Assembly: GCA_917880885.1 (NCBI GenBank)
Contig: OU862920.1
Location: forward strand, 43,745,019-43,809,018
DNA: 64,000 nt
Direction of reading: 5' to 3'
Source of the DNA: Limnephilus marmoratus
Lineage: Eukaryota; Arthropoda; Insecta; Trichoptera; Limnephilidae
The first letter of the stretch is position 1. Each line of letters starts with the position of its first letter. The translations under genes were made by a program, and so were the position numbers. Below, piece by piece: positions 1-11,744 of this stretch. The notes under the pieces were generated by a model. That model saw nothing but the letters and a program-made list of their open reading frames with translations. It had not been told where the DNA came from and did not search any database.

Positions 1-1687
1 GCTACCAATAAATAAATAAATATAATAGAATGCGTTGTAATCGACAACGAGTCAATCTGCCGAAATTCAGCTGGATCGGATGTCAGGAAGTGGGTTAATT
101 TCAATTAAATGAATTTAAAAATCGACTAAAAACCTCGATTCAATTAATTAAATGTATTTCATAAGGTGATTTGAGTGTGAAAATTAGAAATTGTATAAAG
201 GGAGGAAATATTTACTATAATTATAATTTAATATTATATAAAAAAATACGATTTTAGATTTTTTCCATAATTTCTTCTTATGACTCATTTTTCTTATGGA
301 AGGCACGGCTTTTCATCATGATGTACATATACATTACCTAGATTATTTTTCGTTAATTTTATAGCAATTAATGTGTAGGTGCTTTATTTCGTTGACTGTA
401 TTTTTTCTTTACTCGATCCTTTTTACCTTGTGTGTATCTAAGCTAATATTATGACATTCAATATTTCTTTCTATAGACGTATGTACATTTTAATAACATC
501 TAAATAAACTTTCAAAACAAATTCATATATACACATTATGGTGTGGGTTCCGCTTTATCTTGTCCACAATACAACACAGTTTTTACTTTCATGGCCATAT
601 TTTTTATGAACGATGTTTATAAATCCGATTCACATTTCCCATAAGTAAAGGCATTATTATAGTAATGTAATTTAGTTCAATAAATAAATCATTTGGTCAC
701 TATACCATTAAAAATAAAAATATGCCGGCAAGACAAGTTTTAGGAACGAATGCAATCGTTACAACGATCGTTGATAAATTACAAAGAACAAACCGCTCAT
801 GGTACCTACTAAATTAACAGTGCAATACACGTACCACAACACTGGCTTTATATTATTCCTTCCTTTTTTAACAATTTATGTAGTGAAAAATCATGGGTTC
901 TAACTTGACTAAATATTTTCATCTTGGCTTGAACTTTAAATTGGTTTAATTTCATCTTTAATTGGTCAAAGGATTCAGACAAGTCATCAAGTAGATAGGT
1001 ACCTACCTACAATAAAATAATATTTTAAGGGGGGTCGGGGGGGGGGGGCGATTGGTTAGTTCTGGGGCATCGAGCAAACTGTCAAATTAAGATTATCGTC
1101 CAATTTTTGTAATGTAATGTACAATAATTTGTATTTTTTTTAATTCTTGCGATTTCTGGCTAAGTTAAAGTTATTTTCGGTGAAATTCGCGTTATGTTTA
1201 GTGGAATTTATGGGAATGGCGTATTTTGCAACAAAGGTTATGTGACTATTTTGGTATTTTTCGACAAATGAGAGGTGAAATGCATTTTTTGTGAAGTTAG
1301 CTACCATCCATTTTGTGGCTACGAAAGCTTATTAAAACTAAAATTAAAGAAATATTTAGAAAGCGATCTTTCATGATAATATTCCTTTTTATTTTAAAAT
1401 ACCCGCAAATTATTTACTCGAAAACTGCAAATTTTGCGTTATTCTGATGAAAATGTCAAAATTATGCGTCTTTCGCATAAAAATTACGAATTCCCCCGAA
1501 AAAATTGACGTTATCGCACAAAAGGGCATTTAAAATATACATGTTGTTATTTGTAAAAAAACTTTTTATTAGAATAGTTGTGATTTTTTGTAAAGAGTTT
1601 TTTTTACATATATGTACAATATAATTCGTACTTATAATTGCGTTGTAAATATTAAGCGGCGCGTAAAGTCAGAATAGTAAAAAAAAG
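1..1687. other. No gene seen
   Basis: AT-rich sequence. It holds an AAAT-type tail at the very start (possible LINE end) and a G-run at 1029-1050 that could form a quadruplex. Nothing else is supported. Confidence 0.5.
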
Positions 1688-2051
1688 GGTGTGCTTTAGA
1701 TCACACGACTGAAGTAAAACTTCTTTAGCTCTTTTATGATAGGAAGAGAGAAAAAAATGTGCGCGCGTACTGTTCTCTCTTGCTCCACAGTGTGGCCTGC
1801 ACTGTGTCTTAGATGTACAAAACGTAACTGCTATGAGAGAAAGAGAGAAAGAAAATGTACGCTCGCTCCTCTCTCTCTTGCCCCTACTGTAATACACGAA
1901 ACGTAACTCTCTCTCTCTTTCTATCTTCACTAACTTATACCTCCCTCTCAACTTCCGGTCACTTCGCCCGATCACACTTTTCGTAACGCACTCGTCACAC
2001 ATTCACTAGCTTACTCCCCAAGTCAAGCGCGCGTAAAGAAGTTTTACTTCA
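1688..2051. mobile_element. Helentron-like element, subfamily M (copy 1)
   Basis: The left end has the hairpin GTGTGCTTTAGATCACAC and then TGAAGTAAAACTTCTTTA, which is repeated inverted at the right end (TAAAGAAGTTTTACTTCA). The interior has CT-rich tracts. A closely related copy is at 23072-23416. A long minus frame here is a by-product of the purine-rich strand and is not a gene. Confidence 0.6.
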
Positions 2052-3105
2052 AAAACTCGCAGGTATTGTTAAAAAGTCTCATAACTGGAATTGGCGCGTA
2101 ACTGGAAGATTTCAAAAAGTAAGACGGATAAATTAAAAAACAATGAAAATGTATGACATAATATCACGTTGGTTGGTGAACAGAGTCCAGGATACGCATT
2201 ACGCATTACTTGCCGGTTGTTGTCGAGAAAGCCGCAATTCGGTGACAAGAGTTTCCGTTTTAGTTTTCGTCATCGAGCGGCTCGCATTAAAAATCAAATA
2301 ATGCTAAATCAAAGCAGTTTCTTAATTAAAAGTAAAATTTAATTTACCGCTCATACGCCACGGGGGGTTATTGGTATATCGCTGCCCACAAATATTAATT
2401 AAAATGATATATCGCCGGTGCCTTATTAACTTATAGTAAAATGTCACAGTAGTCGAATAGGCTTCAGTTTTGTTTGTTTCTCTTGCTAATGTAGGTATCT
2501 ACCTCTGACATCATTACCGATGTTTGCTTTTTTCTCTCTCTAATTTTGTTTAATTTACTCAATTTCTAACGTTGTTCAATTTACTCAATTAAGAAAATAT
2601 AATTTCTAAACAGAATACAAAAAAAGTAAATAAAGAACCGGTTGGATAAAATGCAGTACAATTATACCATCATACTTTAATTACTGTTTAGGTGTTATTT
2701 TTCTCTACAATGAAGAAAAAATGAAAAATGAATGATGTGTGTTTTGTGTGGATGTGAATGTCGAAGGACCTTGTATGTATTTTAATTCACATCGTTGACA
2801 TCAAGTTGACATAATCCATGATATCTACCTATTAATTATTTTTACTTTTTATAATTTTTTGTTTTGCTCCTAAAAGGATTTCTTACTTTTATAACTTTTT
2901 GTATTTTATAACTTTTTATATTTATTAATTTTTATAATTTATATATAAAACCTTGTACCTTTTAAGGATATCTATATTTCTATATTTTACTTTTTACTAT
3001 AATATTTTTAACTTTTGTTTTTACTCTTTTCTTAAAACTTTATACTTTGTACTCTTTACTTTATATTTTATACCTACTATACTTTATATATACATGTATG
3101 TTAAT

Positions 3106-3148
3106 GGCACATGTTGTGCCGTGTATTTCAAAATAAATAAATAAATAA
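3106..3148 (+). mobile_element. LINE 3' hairpin and tail
   Basis: GGCACA-TGT-TGTGCC forms a perfect six-pair hairpin followed after ten bases by an AAAT-type tandem tail. It has the same layout as the 3' end of the intact LINE (58374-58430), with different but still paired bases. Confidence 0.5.
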
Positions 3149-3916
3149 GTATTTTGAGATGTATGATGGACCACTGCGCAAGTAAAAATGAATGCACGTA
3201 AAGGAATAGGAAGGAAGGGACTTACTGCGGAATCTTGTCGCACTTCTCTTCTCTCGTAGCTGGGTTTTGTTCATACACTTGTATAATTATTAATCGTGGT
3301 ATTTACTGTGATATGCGGGATTAAGTTAGAGAATGCGGGGAGCGGAAAATTATATGCTTACACGGCGAGTTTCGATTGACGATATTGATTTGTTATGGTA
3401 ACGAAATAACAGTTAGGTACATAGGGATGGGATTGGATGGGAAAATGGAACATGATAGGGATGGAATATGTGACAATCAAGCTACAAGCACAGAGTCTAT
3501 GATATATGTAAATGTATGTAGGTAAATGTAGCTATGAATTGTGTAAACGCCCAACCATGCCCCCCGCCTGGAAGGGGATGAAAGAATCCACTTCCATAAA
3601 ATGGAGCAATGCGAATGATACTCAAGCGCATGAATACCCACATACCGATATGCAAACTTGATTTATGTAAATGGGTTCATTTTTACATAAAATATAGCGA
3701 TATTGTTTTAGGAACTCAAAAAAATGACAAAAACATGAAATACACGGATTCCAAGAAATAAAGGGAAAAACTCAAGAAACTAGCGGTCCTACAATAAAAT
3801 TACAAAAGATATTTTTACCACGATCAAAAATATATTTAATTTTAAAAACGATATAAGAAAGCTCCCACATTTATTGATGTTGACTTTGTGATTATACTTT
3901 AAAAATGAAAAAAAAT

Positions 3917-4161
3917 CGAGTGCAGTTTACACGCGGTAGAAGCGAAACTTTACCAAAACAATCTCAACCAATACTAGAAAATTGAGATCATAATCAAATG
4001 AGCGTAGACCTCGCGTAATTTACGTTTCATATCTCAACCAATATGAGCCTTCAAAATGAAAATATCAAAGCGGCCGATGAGCGCAGTCGCAGGTGCAGTA
4101 ATCGTCATTTCCGTTTCATCAGAAATTCAAAACACAGCGGTGCTATAGAGGTTTCACTTCA
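3917..4161 (-). mobile_element. Helentron-like element, subfamily N (copy 1)
   Basis: The element starts CGAGTGCAGTTTACACGCGG, contains CATATCTCAACCAATATGAG, GCGGCCGATGAGCGCAG and ATCGTCATTTCCGTTTCATC, and ends GAGGTTTCACTTCA. Copies lie at 38228-38492 (-) and 39725-39927 (+, end lost). Confidence 0.55.
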
Positions 4162-5387
4162 AAAAAATATTTATATTCGTCAGCACCCACGATGATGTCT
4201 AAAAATAGTTTTAAAAATTATGTTATTGAAACAGCACAATTGATGTTAGCAAACGGTAAATAGTACCAGTGCATTATATAAAGTTCAGTCAGGATCCGTC
4301 AGTGTCCTTGAGGTAACTTTTTACAAAAACGGCGCTGTACAAATTATCCAAATATACTAATTAATAATAAATATAGTCATAATTGTTATCCCATAATAAT
4401 TATTATTTAAAAAAAAAAAGTAACCGCATATTTTACTAGTTTAAAAATGTTTTTTTTTTTCTATTTTTCGTAATGTAGAAAATGTACAAATGTGGAGGCG
4501 AGTCTTGGAAGAAACTATTTATTTCTTTCGCTTGTAGTTTTAAGTCGTCATCGAATGTTTACGAATCTGTAAACATGTAAATAAAGGAATGCCAAACTAA
4601 TGTCACTCTCCAAAGTTGTTTGCTTTAAACCTGATTAGAATTAATGGTAAAAATGTTATAATTTTGTGGCGATTCAGAAATAAGTCAAGGACATTCTTAT
4701 AGAAATGGCGTGATTAGTAAAAGATAACCACTTTTATGTAAACATCACATCAGAGATCAGAGTACCAACAGCCCTGTGGCAATGGAAATATGACATCGCC
4801 AATTTGAGTCGAGAGAGGCTGTAGGGAGTGGGAGGGGACGGTGATAGAAATGAGGAAGAGATGAGATGGAAATGAGAGATTTAAAGATCTTATAGAAAAC
4901 GGTAACAGCACAGATCACAGTTCTAGAAGTTGTCAGTTCAGTTCTACCTCTCAAAGTGAAAGAGATAGTCAAGGTTGATTGTTATTTAGAAGAAGACAGT
5001 TGGGTAGGTAAAGGTGAGAGTTTGTCAATGATCATGTAGAAATAATGAACCAAAGTTTACCAATACACTGTATATCGAATATAAAAGGCCTATCCTCTCC
5101 GAGAAATTAAATAGTCATTAATAAATAATTGGTATTGTGTCAATCGTCTTTTGATTGATTCGAACTTAATTGGCGTAATATCTACTTCACTTGCAAATAC
5201 CAACTGATTGACCTTTATACCAACCTTTATGTAAAAAAATGTTCTGTTAAATACCAATAAAAATATCAAATTTGTATCGTTAGATAATTGTATTGATTAT
5301 GATATTTTCTGTCATAGAAATATCTTTTAATTAGAAAAATGAAACAATACAATTTTGTATAAACCACTTATATAATGCGTAAATCCT

Positions 5388-5420
5388 ACCGGTTTCGGAA
5401 CAAACGTTCCTTCTTCAGGG
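5388..5420 (-). ncRNA. Hammerhead-ribozyme-like motif (PLE 3' UTR)
   Basis: The minus strand reads CTGAAGA, A, GGAAC-GTTT-GTTCC, GAAA, then the palindrome ACCGGT with A15.1 to U16.1. This fits the CUGANGA and GAAA core with a five-pair stem II and a minimal stem III. One extra A sits between the core and stem II. Penelope-like elements are known to carry minimal hammerheads of this kind. Confidence 0.5.
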
Positions 5421-5740
5421 AAAGCTTATACTAATTTGACAGTTTCGAACAATGTTTTATTATGGTATGAGAATGCCGGATACACGCGTCCCAAAAAGAA
5501 TTTTGACTGGACACTCAGGTGGAAAGAGAAAAGTGGGAAGACCCAGACTGAGGTGGGAAGACGAAGTAAGAGGGGATGCAGCACAGCTTCTCCAGGTACC
5601 AAATTGGAAGTCAGCCGCTGAGGACAGGAGGAGTTGGAGGCGACTGTTGCAGGAGGCCAGAGCTCGTTATGGGCTGTAGCGCCATCGAAGAAGAAGAATA
5701 ATAAAACATTGTTCGAAACTGTCAAATTAGTATAAGCTTT

Positions 5741-5773
5741 CCCTGAAGAAGGAACGTTTGTTCCGAAACCGGT
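5741..5773 (+). ncRNA. Hammerhead-ribozyme-like motif (inverted partner)
   Basis: The same motif as at 5388-5420, in the opposite arm of the foldback. Core CTGAAGA, stem II GGAAC/GTTCC, GAAA and palindrome ACCGGT are all intact. Confidence 0.5.
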
Positions 5774-5878
5774 AGGATTTACGCATTATATAAGTGGTTT
5801 ATTCAAAGTTGTATTGTTTCATTTTTCTATAATGGATAACCACAAAGTGATAGCTACATTCAAAAATACATCTTTTAA

Positions 5879-6525
5879 TTAGCTGGGGTACCCGGCTTCG
5901 CTCAGGAATCTGGCAAGATCTCCTTCTCTTTTACGTTTGGGCATTGTATAAAATATGAATCAATCAAGTTTTTATTAAGAAATACACCAAGTACACTTTA
6001 CACATTTTTTTCGATTTATGTGAGTCACTGTAACACTTCGATTACTCACACTTCATTGTTAGTTTTTATTCACTTAATGCATTTCACTGATAAGAAACTG
6101 ACGTCCGGACTCACGACGGATCTTGCTTTATATACCCATACCAATGGGTAGCCCCACTCATCCAAAAAAGGCTTCGAATGGTCCATAATTTTCCAGAATA
6201 TTCCACAACATTCGAGAGTGTTCTGGAATGTTCCACAATTATGTTCCCGATTCCTTATTCTCGAAAATTTTACAACATTCCAGAATGTTGTGGAATGCTC
6301 TCGAATATTCGCGAATGTTCTGGACTGTTCTAGAAATTTCCAGGGAGTGAAACTTCCAGCTTATAATCTTCAAAGCACGCCCTTCAGGTAAAAACGGGAA
6401 TATTCTTCATGGATGGGAGATAGAAGGCTACTTCACCATATAACTCCCTTGATCGTACCGGAACTCGTTTCGGAGTTTTAGCGTAACGCTCATTTTTTTA
6501 CACTTTCTTTAATAATATAAAATGA
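5879..6525 (-). mobile_element. Non-autonomous Helitron carrying a heat-shock promoter
   Basis: On the minus strand the element starts TCATTTTATATT at 6525 after an A and ends CTAA at 5879 before a T, the A/T insertion rule of Helitrons. A hairpin-prone stretch (CCTGAGCGAAGCCGGG) lies about 10 bases before the end. The inside holds a heat-shock-element array, a TATA box, an initiator and a leader. A short ORF of 21 codons (5944-5879) starts with PKRKRE and is closed by the stop formed by the terminus itself. It looks like a deletion derivative of a larger element whose ORF began there. A Penelope-like element is inserted at its 3' end. Confidence 0.65.
6090..6350 (-). promoter_or_regulatory. 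Heat-shock-type promoter: HSE array, TATA box, initiator
   Basis: Between about 6350 and 6190 (minus) there are at least eight HSF-type units, including TTCTAGAA, GAACATTCGCGAATATTC (four alternating units), TTCTGGAA, TTCGAGAA, GAACATTCCAGAA and GAATATTCTGGAA. These are followed by TATATAAA at 6134-6127 and an initiator-like TCAGTT at 6101-6096, about 33-35 bases apart. HSF trimers bind alternating GAA and TTC units. The spacing and order match insect small-hsp and hsp70 promoters. The transcript would run leftward through an A-rich leader to the 21-codon ORF. Confidence 0.7.
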
Positions 6526-6839
6526 TGACTCCAGCAATTAGTTTTTTGGGATTTCTTGAAAATCCATACACACCAGCTTACAGTTAAAACAATATAATAT
6601 TATCCAATATTCACAATAAAGGCGGGCATCGACATGTTACGATAGTGAAACCATTCTATTCATGGTTAAATAGACCCACAATTCCTCTGCCTTGTTTATT
6701 TCTGTGAGGTTCTAAGAAATTGAAAATAGTATTAAGTACACGGGAAGCAAATCATTATTTGAGTATTGTTACAACCATAGACCTTCGATAACCGTTGCAC
6801 GTGAACGGTAAATATACATTTTTTTATTGTTAGTTGTAG

Positions 6840-7290
6840 ATCTGGATATCTAGAGTTTTATTCCGAGATTGATGAAATTTTCCATACTTGATCTCCAAAA
6901 TAAGAAGAAGGTTACTGTCTACACATAAATTAAAAATTGTCTACAGGAGATTTCGAAAAGCACTGCTTAAATCCCGGGCAACGCTGAGGACTTCAGCAAG
7001 TAGAAATATATAAAGAAGAGTTTTTAATATGCAGTTTTATTCCGAGATTGATGACATTTTGCACACTTAATAATAAGGAGAAAGGTAACTGTCTACGTGT
7101 GATTTTAAAAGCCACCCAAAACCACTCCCACTCTACTTCCATCCACCCAAAACTACTCCCACCCCTTGGGGTAGAATTTAGATACTTCTTGGTGAAATTT
7201 TCACTTAATGTTCAAAATAAGACGAAAATTATTACTGTCCGACAGATTTTTAAAAACTCTGCGTAAGGCCCGGACATCGTCGGGGGTAGA
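6840..7290 (+). repeat. Helitron-like repeats, third family (two units)
   Basis: Two related units start GTTTTATTCCGAGATTGATG at 6855 and 7033. They carry CCCGGGCAACGC.. and CCCGGACATCGTCGGGG hairpins followed by ACTTCAGC or similar. Relatives lie at 17935-18075, 54570-54690 and 54830-54895 (+). The 3' hairpin and position suggest decayed Helitrons. Confidence 0.4.
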
Positions 7291-7299
7291 AGTGCAGAA

Positions 7300-10040
7300 A
7301 AGAGTCGCGTAGTCCGATTCCTTTATGTGTGGAATAGCTAAACGGAAAACTTAAGGCTCTGCAACCGGGCTCGAAAAGAAGAAGATGGAGAGATACGAAA
7401 TTACGAATGTTAGAGGAGAGCGCTAATATTTCCAGTGACAAAATCGATGCGAAAATTACGAAAATGTTTAATAATATACGACTCGTTTAAAATAGAGCAA
7501 AAATCTCGCGGGCATTTTCTTAAACAGCATTTAAAGAAACACTGAATTTTTTCATACATATAACTTGTAAAATAACTGAAGCGAATGTGTTTATAATAAT
7601 TTTTGGTGCGTACTTTGCGATTTTTTTCTATCGAGGGAATTTGATATAATTTGCGTTTCGACGCGGGCAATGTCTAGATATTATCTTCAAGAATAACATA
7701 TATTTTTTTAAGAGCTTTAAAACTTAACGTGTTTAAGGGAGATATGTAAAAAATCGGTTGCGGGTCTTTAAAGGCATTCAATTATTTCATCAAGCCTGAA
7801 ACTGAAAAAAATAAAGATTCTTAATCGTTGCTATTTTTAGGCTTAATTAGTTTAAATTGTTAAATATGGTACAAATAACATGCATTTGGGTACAACCGAG
7901 CCTTAGTGGATTTGAACAATACTTACACAATAGATAAACAAATAGTCGTGAAAAAATATTTGTAACAGCGAAACTAAAAAAAGTTAAGTAACCAAGTACT
8001 GACAAATGTGAAATAGTATCAACAAATCTATTCAATATAATGTTCGTGGCAAATTCGAAAATTATCAGGTTTCATTATTAAATATTTTTATGCACGTATT
8101 TTTAAGCAAAGCGAATTTTCGTTTGAACGAGTTTAATTTAATCTGCAATATTCTGTAGCTAATGGAAGTAACTTTTAAATTCAATCTCAGCAAGTAGATT
8201 TATTAATGAAAAGGTAACAAATTTGTTTGATTCGGTACGTTTAGTGTAAATTGTCATGGCCATTCTGAAAAAGTATCGCACGATATGAAATTAGTCTAAT
8301 AACGGTGTTACCCTATGTGCAGGTAGGTACAGTTTGACATAGTTAAGTGTGCAGACTGTCAGAAGTCGAGCTAAAGACGCCGTGTTTCCATTATATTCGG
8401 TTGTAAAAATATTTCATGTCATATTTCTTCCTATAAAGGTTTTTTGGAGTAAAACTTCTCTACGCACTTTCGTGATGAGAGCGTTATGAAAAGTGTGATT
8501 GGCCGAGGCGAACGGTCGGGCGAGGCGAACGGAAGTTGAGAAGGATATATAAGTTAGTGAAGTTTTACTTCACTCGTTTTTTTTATTATTTGTTTATTAA
8601 TCAAAAGAATACATTTCAATTTTATTTAATTTTAATTATTACTTTGAAAACTTTGATGCAAATTAGAACATTGGGAAAATTAAGAATTTTGCATCCCATT
8701 TTGGTATTCCCAATATCTACAGTGGAATCGCTACCGACTGCAAATTGTGTTGATTTGCACACTGTTTACTATGTATTGAACAACAATAATTAATACTTAA
8801 AGCAATTCACAGTTTTTACTGCCTACTAGAACCAATATTACTGCAATATGTTAACAAACCGTTTATTGACCCACCTACAACCGTCACAGACCAAAGTTCT
8901 CAGAACGAGAGCATTTGAACGTTCCAGACTCGATAATATTATGATTCTAAATTAAGCATAGTAATATTTTTTCATTAAAAAAAACTTATTATGGAGATCG
9001 AAGTGTCCAGTGTCGTAACGCCGCAGTGCCCGGGCCTCGGGGCAAGCTTTCCAACCGAAATAGATTGGTCGAAATTTGTACCCAAATTATCCTCTCATTT
9101 TATTATTTGTCGTCCTACATTTGCTCTAATGGGCGACCGTATTGTAGTGCGGTAATATATTCTATGCCGAAGGTAGAAAAAATATTCATGTAGGTATGTA
9201 CTTAAGTAATTGTATATATGTCGGTTTTAATGGTTTATGTTGATGATATTCTAATTTCAGTGGCGATAAATCGAAAGGAAAAAACTAGCAACGTTCTGAA
9301 CGTACACTGAATGCGTTGAAGTTGCCGTTTTAGTCATTAATGGTTCTTGAAATTAACTAAAATTAGACGCCTAAAAAAGTAAACTCTTTAAAACTTCATT
9401 ACTGAAAATTGTCTTAAAATACTTCCTTTAAAGATTTTCTTTTTGACGGGTGAACCTGTCGGCCGGAAATATAACTGCGGCCGAATTGCTTCGTTGAATA
9501 ATGAGAGGTTCCAGTTTTCGGCGTTAGGGTAATCCGTTAATTTTAAATGCGTTGAAAATTCTATTAAAATAAGCTGTTTTTAGACAAATGGTTCTTGAAA
9601 TTTACTAAGGTTTAGTTTATTTCAAACTCTAATATATTCGATAGTCCCCGTTAAACCCCGATTCTCGGTCCATTTCTGCTTTCGACAAGTTTGTAATCAG
9701 CTGTCAAGTACAACAATATCGTACAACGGTAGTGTTTTCATGCTTGTCAGCTGATCAAATTTGATTAAAACACTCCAACATGGAAATTTCGTGTAGACTT
9801 TTTTTACCTAAGATGATTTACACGGTGACAAAGTTGTGAGATCCTACCTGGTATCTACACTTTACAAAAGTCTATAATTTTCAAGAAACTAATAAAAATT
9901 AGAACTTCTTGAAACAGATGTCTCAAGATTACGTAGTGTTAGACTAACAAAGGGTGAGGCGTCTGCAAATTTTGAGATATTTCTGCCTGATTGTATACAA
10001 CAGAGAAAGTAGGAAGATAATTATTATTATTTCTATCTTT
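7300..10040. other. No gene seen
   Basis: AT-rich DNA with short meaningless frames and one deleted Helentron-like element (8446-8572). Around 9228 a 25-residue frame contains YVDDILI, but without supporting context. Confidence 0.4.
8446..8572. mobile_element. Helentron-like element, subfamily M, internally deleted
   Basis: Ends GAGTAAAACTTC and GAAGTTTTACTTCA enclose GGGCGAGGCGAACGGAAGTT, which is also found at 24690-25030. Confidence 0.5.
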
Positions 10041-10046
10041 TTTAAA

Positions 10047-10277
10047 TGAAAACTTCTTTAGCACCGTTGTGATTTGACACTCGATGAAACGAAAAAGCGA
10101 TCCAAAAAAGAGACAAACACACACATCTACAGGATTTAGCCTGCGAGAGAATGAGATAGAATAATCGTTCTCATCTTTGGTCTCCTCTCGGTGCTTCGTA
10201 GCGTCCCCACTTTTGTCTTCTTTATTTTTCCGAAGGTTTCGCTTCTACCGCGTGTGGACTGCACGCTTGTCTTTTTT
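10047..10277 (+). mobile_element. Helentron-like element, subfamily O
   Basis: The left end is TGAAAACTTCTTTAGCACCG. The right end is GGTTTCGCTTCTACCG followed by the hairpin CGTGTGGACTGCACGC and a T-run. A second partial copy starts at 10278. Other subfamily O copies are at 12351-12620 (-), 15294-15438 (-), 13412-13871 (+) and 38545-38778 (+). Confidence 0.55.
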
Positions 10278-10482
10278 GAAGTGAAAACTTCTTAAGCACC
10301 GATGTGACTTGAAACTCGATGGAACGAAAACACTAATTTAAATTTGGTAACAATATTATAATAAACAAACCCTATAATTATCTTACTTCTGATACTCTGT
10401 ATTCATTCTCTCGAAGTTTGGTTTTCTGAAGGTTTCTAGAGCAGTTTTTTGTTGGAGTTTGATTACAATCAGGGCCATCTAA

Positions 10483-11060
10483 TCTATATATATATATATA
10501 TATAAAAATGAATCCCTGTTTCCCTTGATCACGCCATAACTTCAGAACGATTTTACCTATTTCATTTCAGTTTCCTAATACTTTGTAGAAGGTTCTTACG
10601 GAAAGAAAAAATAAGAAAATTGCGCAGAAAATTGGATAATTTCAGAAAACTTAACTTAAAACTTATTTTAACTTCGCACTTTGATAGTTCGCGCTTTTGA
10701 TGAAATTGAATTTTGCAGACAGCTGTTTTTTTTGTAACAAAAGGATTGACTATGGATTTTTAAAATTATAGATATTTTAAATAGGTACCTATGTTGATTT
10801 TTCTTATAATATACAAAAATGGATATTTGAAAAAAAAATTTTAATAGGTGGCACGCGAGCTGTTTGAAAACTGAATGAACTGAGACTGAATATATGGAAC
10901 GCGGAGGTGGATTTGCGGGACGGGGGAGCATGAGAGGGGAGAGGGGAGAGGGAAGGCGGGGAAGGTGGAAGGGGAACGCGAGAGGGGAAGGGAATGCGGG
11001 AGGGGAACACAATTTATTTCTTTGAATATGGCATTGCAACGCATGCCGGGAACCAGCTAG
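10483..11060 (+). mobile_element. Non-autonomous Helitron, second family
   Basis: The element starts TCTATATATATA at 10483 after an A and ends CCAGCTAG at 11060 before a T. A hairpin GGCAT-TGCAACGC-ATGCC lies a few bases before the end. Together these are the classic Helitron termini and A/T target. A purine-rich block (10905-11010) gives long but meaningless open frames on the minus strand. Confidence 0.75.
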
Positions 11061-11744
11061 TAATATTGTATTAATTGACTAATATGAATTGGTAAGTCTA
11101 GATACCTACTGTGTGTGTACCGAGCTGATTCGAGGTGTATAGTTAGCGATCGTGAAAAAGCGTCCGGTTAGAAAATGGCTCAGAGCGCAAAAAAAAAATT
11201 AATACCGTACTGTGTTATTCCGTGCGGTTATTATAATATATATGTGTAATTTAGAATAATGAGATGTGCGAATATTATGTAAATTTTTGTGTTATTACGG
11301 TATGAAAAACGTAATACGCTTGTATAATAAAACAAATGGATAAATCATGAACACACCATTACGCATTGCGAAATTTTACTTGTAACAGAATACAGCGATG
11401 CAGAACTGTTGATACACTGAACCATGTTCAGTAGGCACTGGAGTACATTTTCTCTTATAATCTGCGCGGTTCGCTTGACTGGGCACGTGCTGCTCGATCA
11501 GCACATATTATACGATATAATTATATCCTCCACAGGCATTTTGAAAGTAATGTGTAGGATCATTCAAATCTTTTATAATATTTAGATTATTCGCTGTGTT
11601 TATTACCTAGAACTAGATATACTCGTTAATGAATTTATCAACATAATTATTATCAATAAATTTTATTATGATGTAAATCGTATATCATTTACTGGACTGG
11701 CATGTGTGATTTTTTTTTTTTCATGAAAAGCATTTTTTAATTCA

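Larger units (their letters stand above)
2052..5320. other. Mostly empty, with the LINE tail and N element listed separately
   Basis: A stretch at 2160-2300 is less AT-rich but has no ORF. 2830-3080 is very AT-rich with repeated TTTTATAACTTTT. Apart from the hairpin tail (3106) and the Helentron-like copy (3917), no feature is seen. Confidence 0.4.
5335..5869. mobile_element. Penelope-like foldback element with RTE-type LINE fragment inside
   Basis: The element is flanked by a perfect 13-base direct repeat, ATCTTTTAATTAG (5322-5334 and 5870-5882). Its ends are near-perfect inverted arms of about 125 bases (5340-5460 and 5697-5830), each holding a hammerhead-like motif. The middle (about 5465-5690) is a + strand piece of a non-LTR reverse transcriptase C-terminus (RVPKRILTG, KVGRPRLRWEDEV, then WRRLLQEARARYGL and a stop). 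The target was the 3' end of the neighbouring Helitron, so this insertion is younger than the Helitron. Confidence 0.75.

Noticed and set aside
1029..1050. G-run as a quadruplex regulator (also 56633-56647)
   Set aside because: Single homopolymer-like runs with no gene nearby; no evidence of function.
1652..2002. A 116-residue minus-strand frame with RERERELRF and many Ser/Arg residues, repeated at 23087-23326
   Set aside because: It lies wholly inside the Helentron-like repeat M and arises from GAGA-rich tracts. The two copies differ by frameshifts, so no protein is conserved.
9228..9310. A short frame with MVYVDDILIS, like the catalytic motif of copia-type reverse transcriptase
   Set aside because: Only about 25 residues match and no neighbouring motif, terminal repeat or integrase piece was found; chance cannot be excluded.
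10668..11044. Three overlapping Pro/Ser-rich minus frames, and similar plus frames at 25445-25792
   Set aside because: They come from the purine/pyrimidine block of a non-autonomous Helitron. All three frames are open at once, which marks low complexity.
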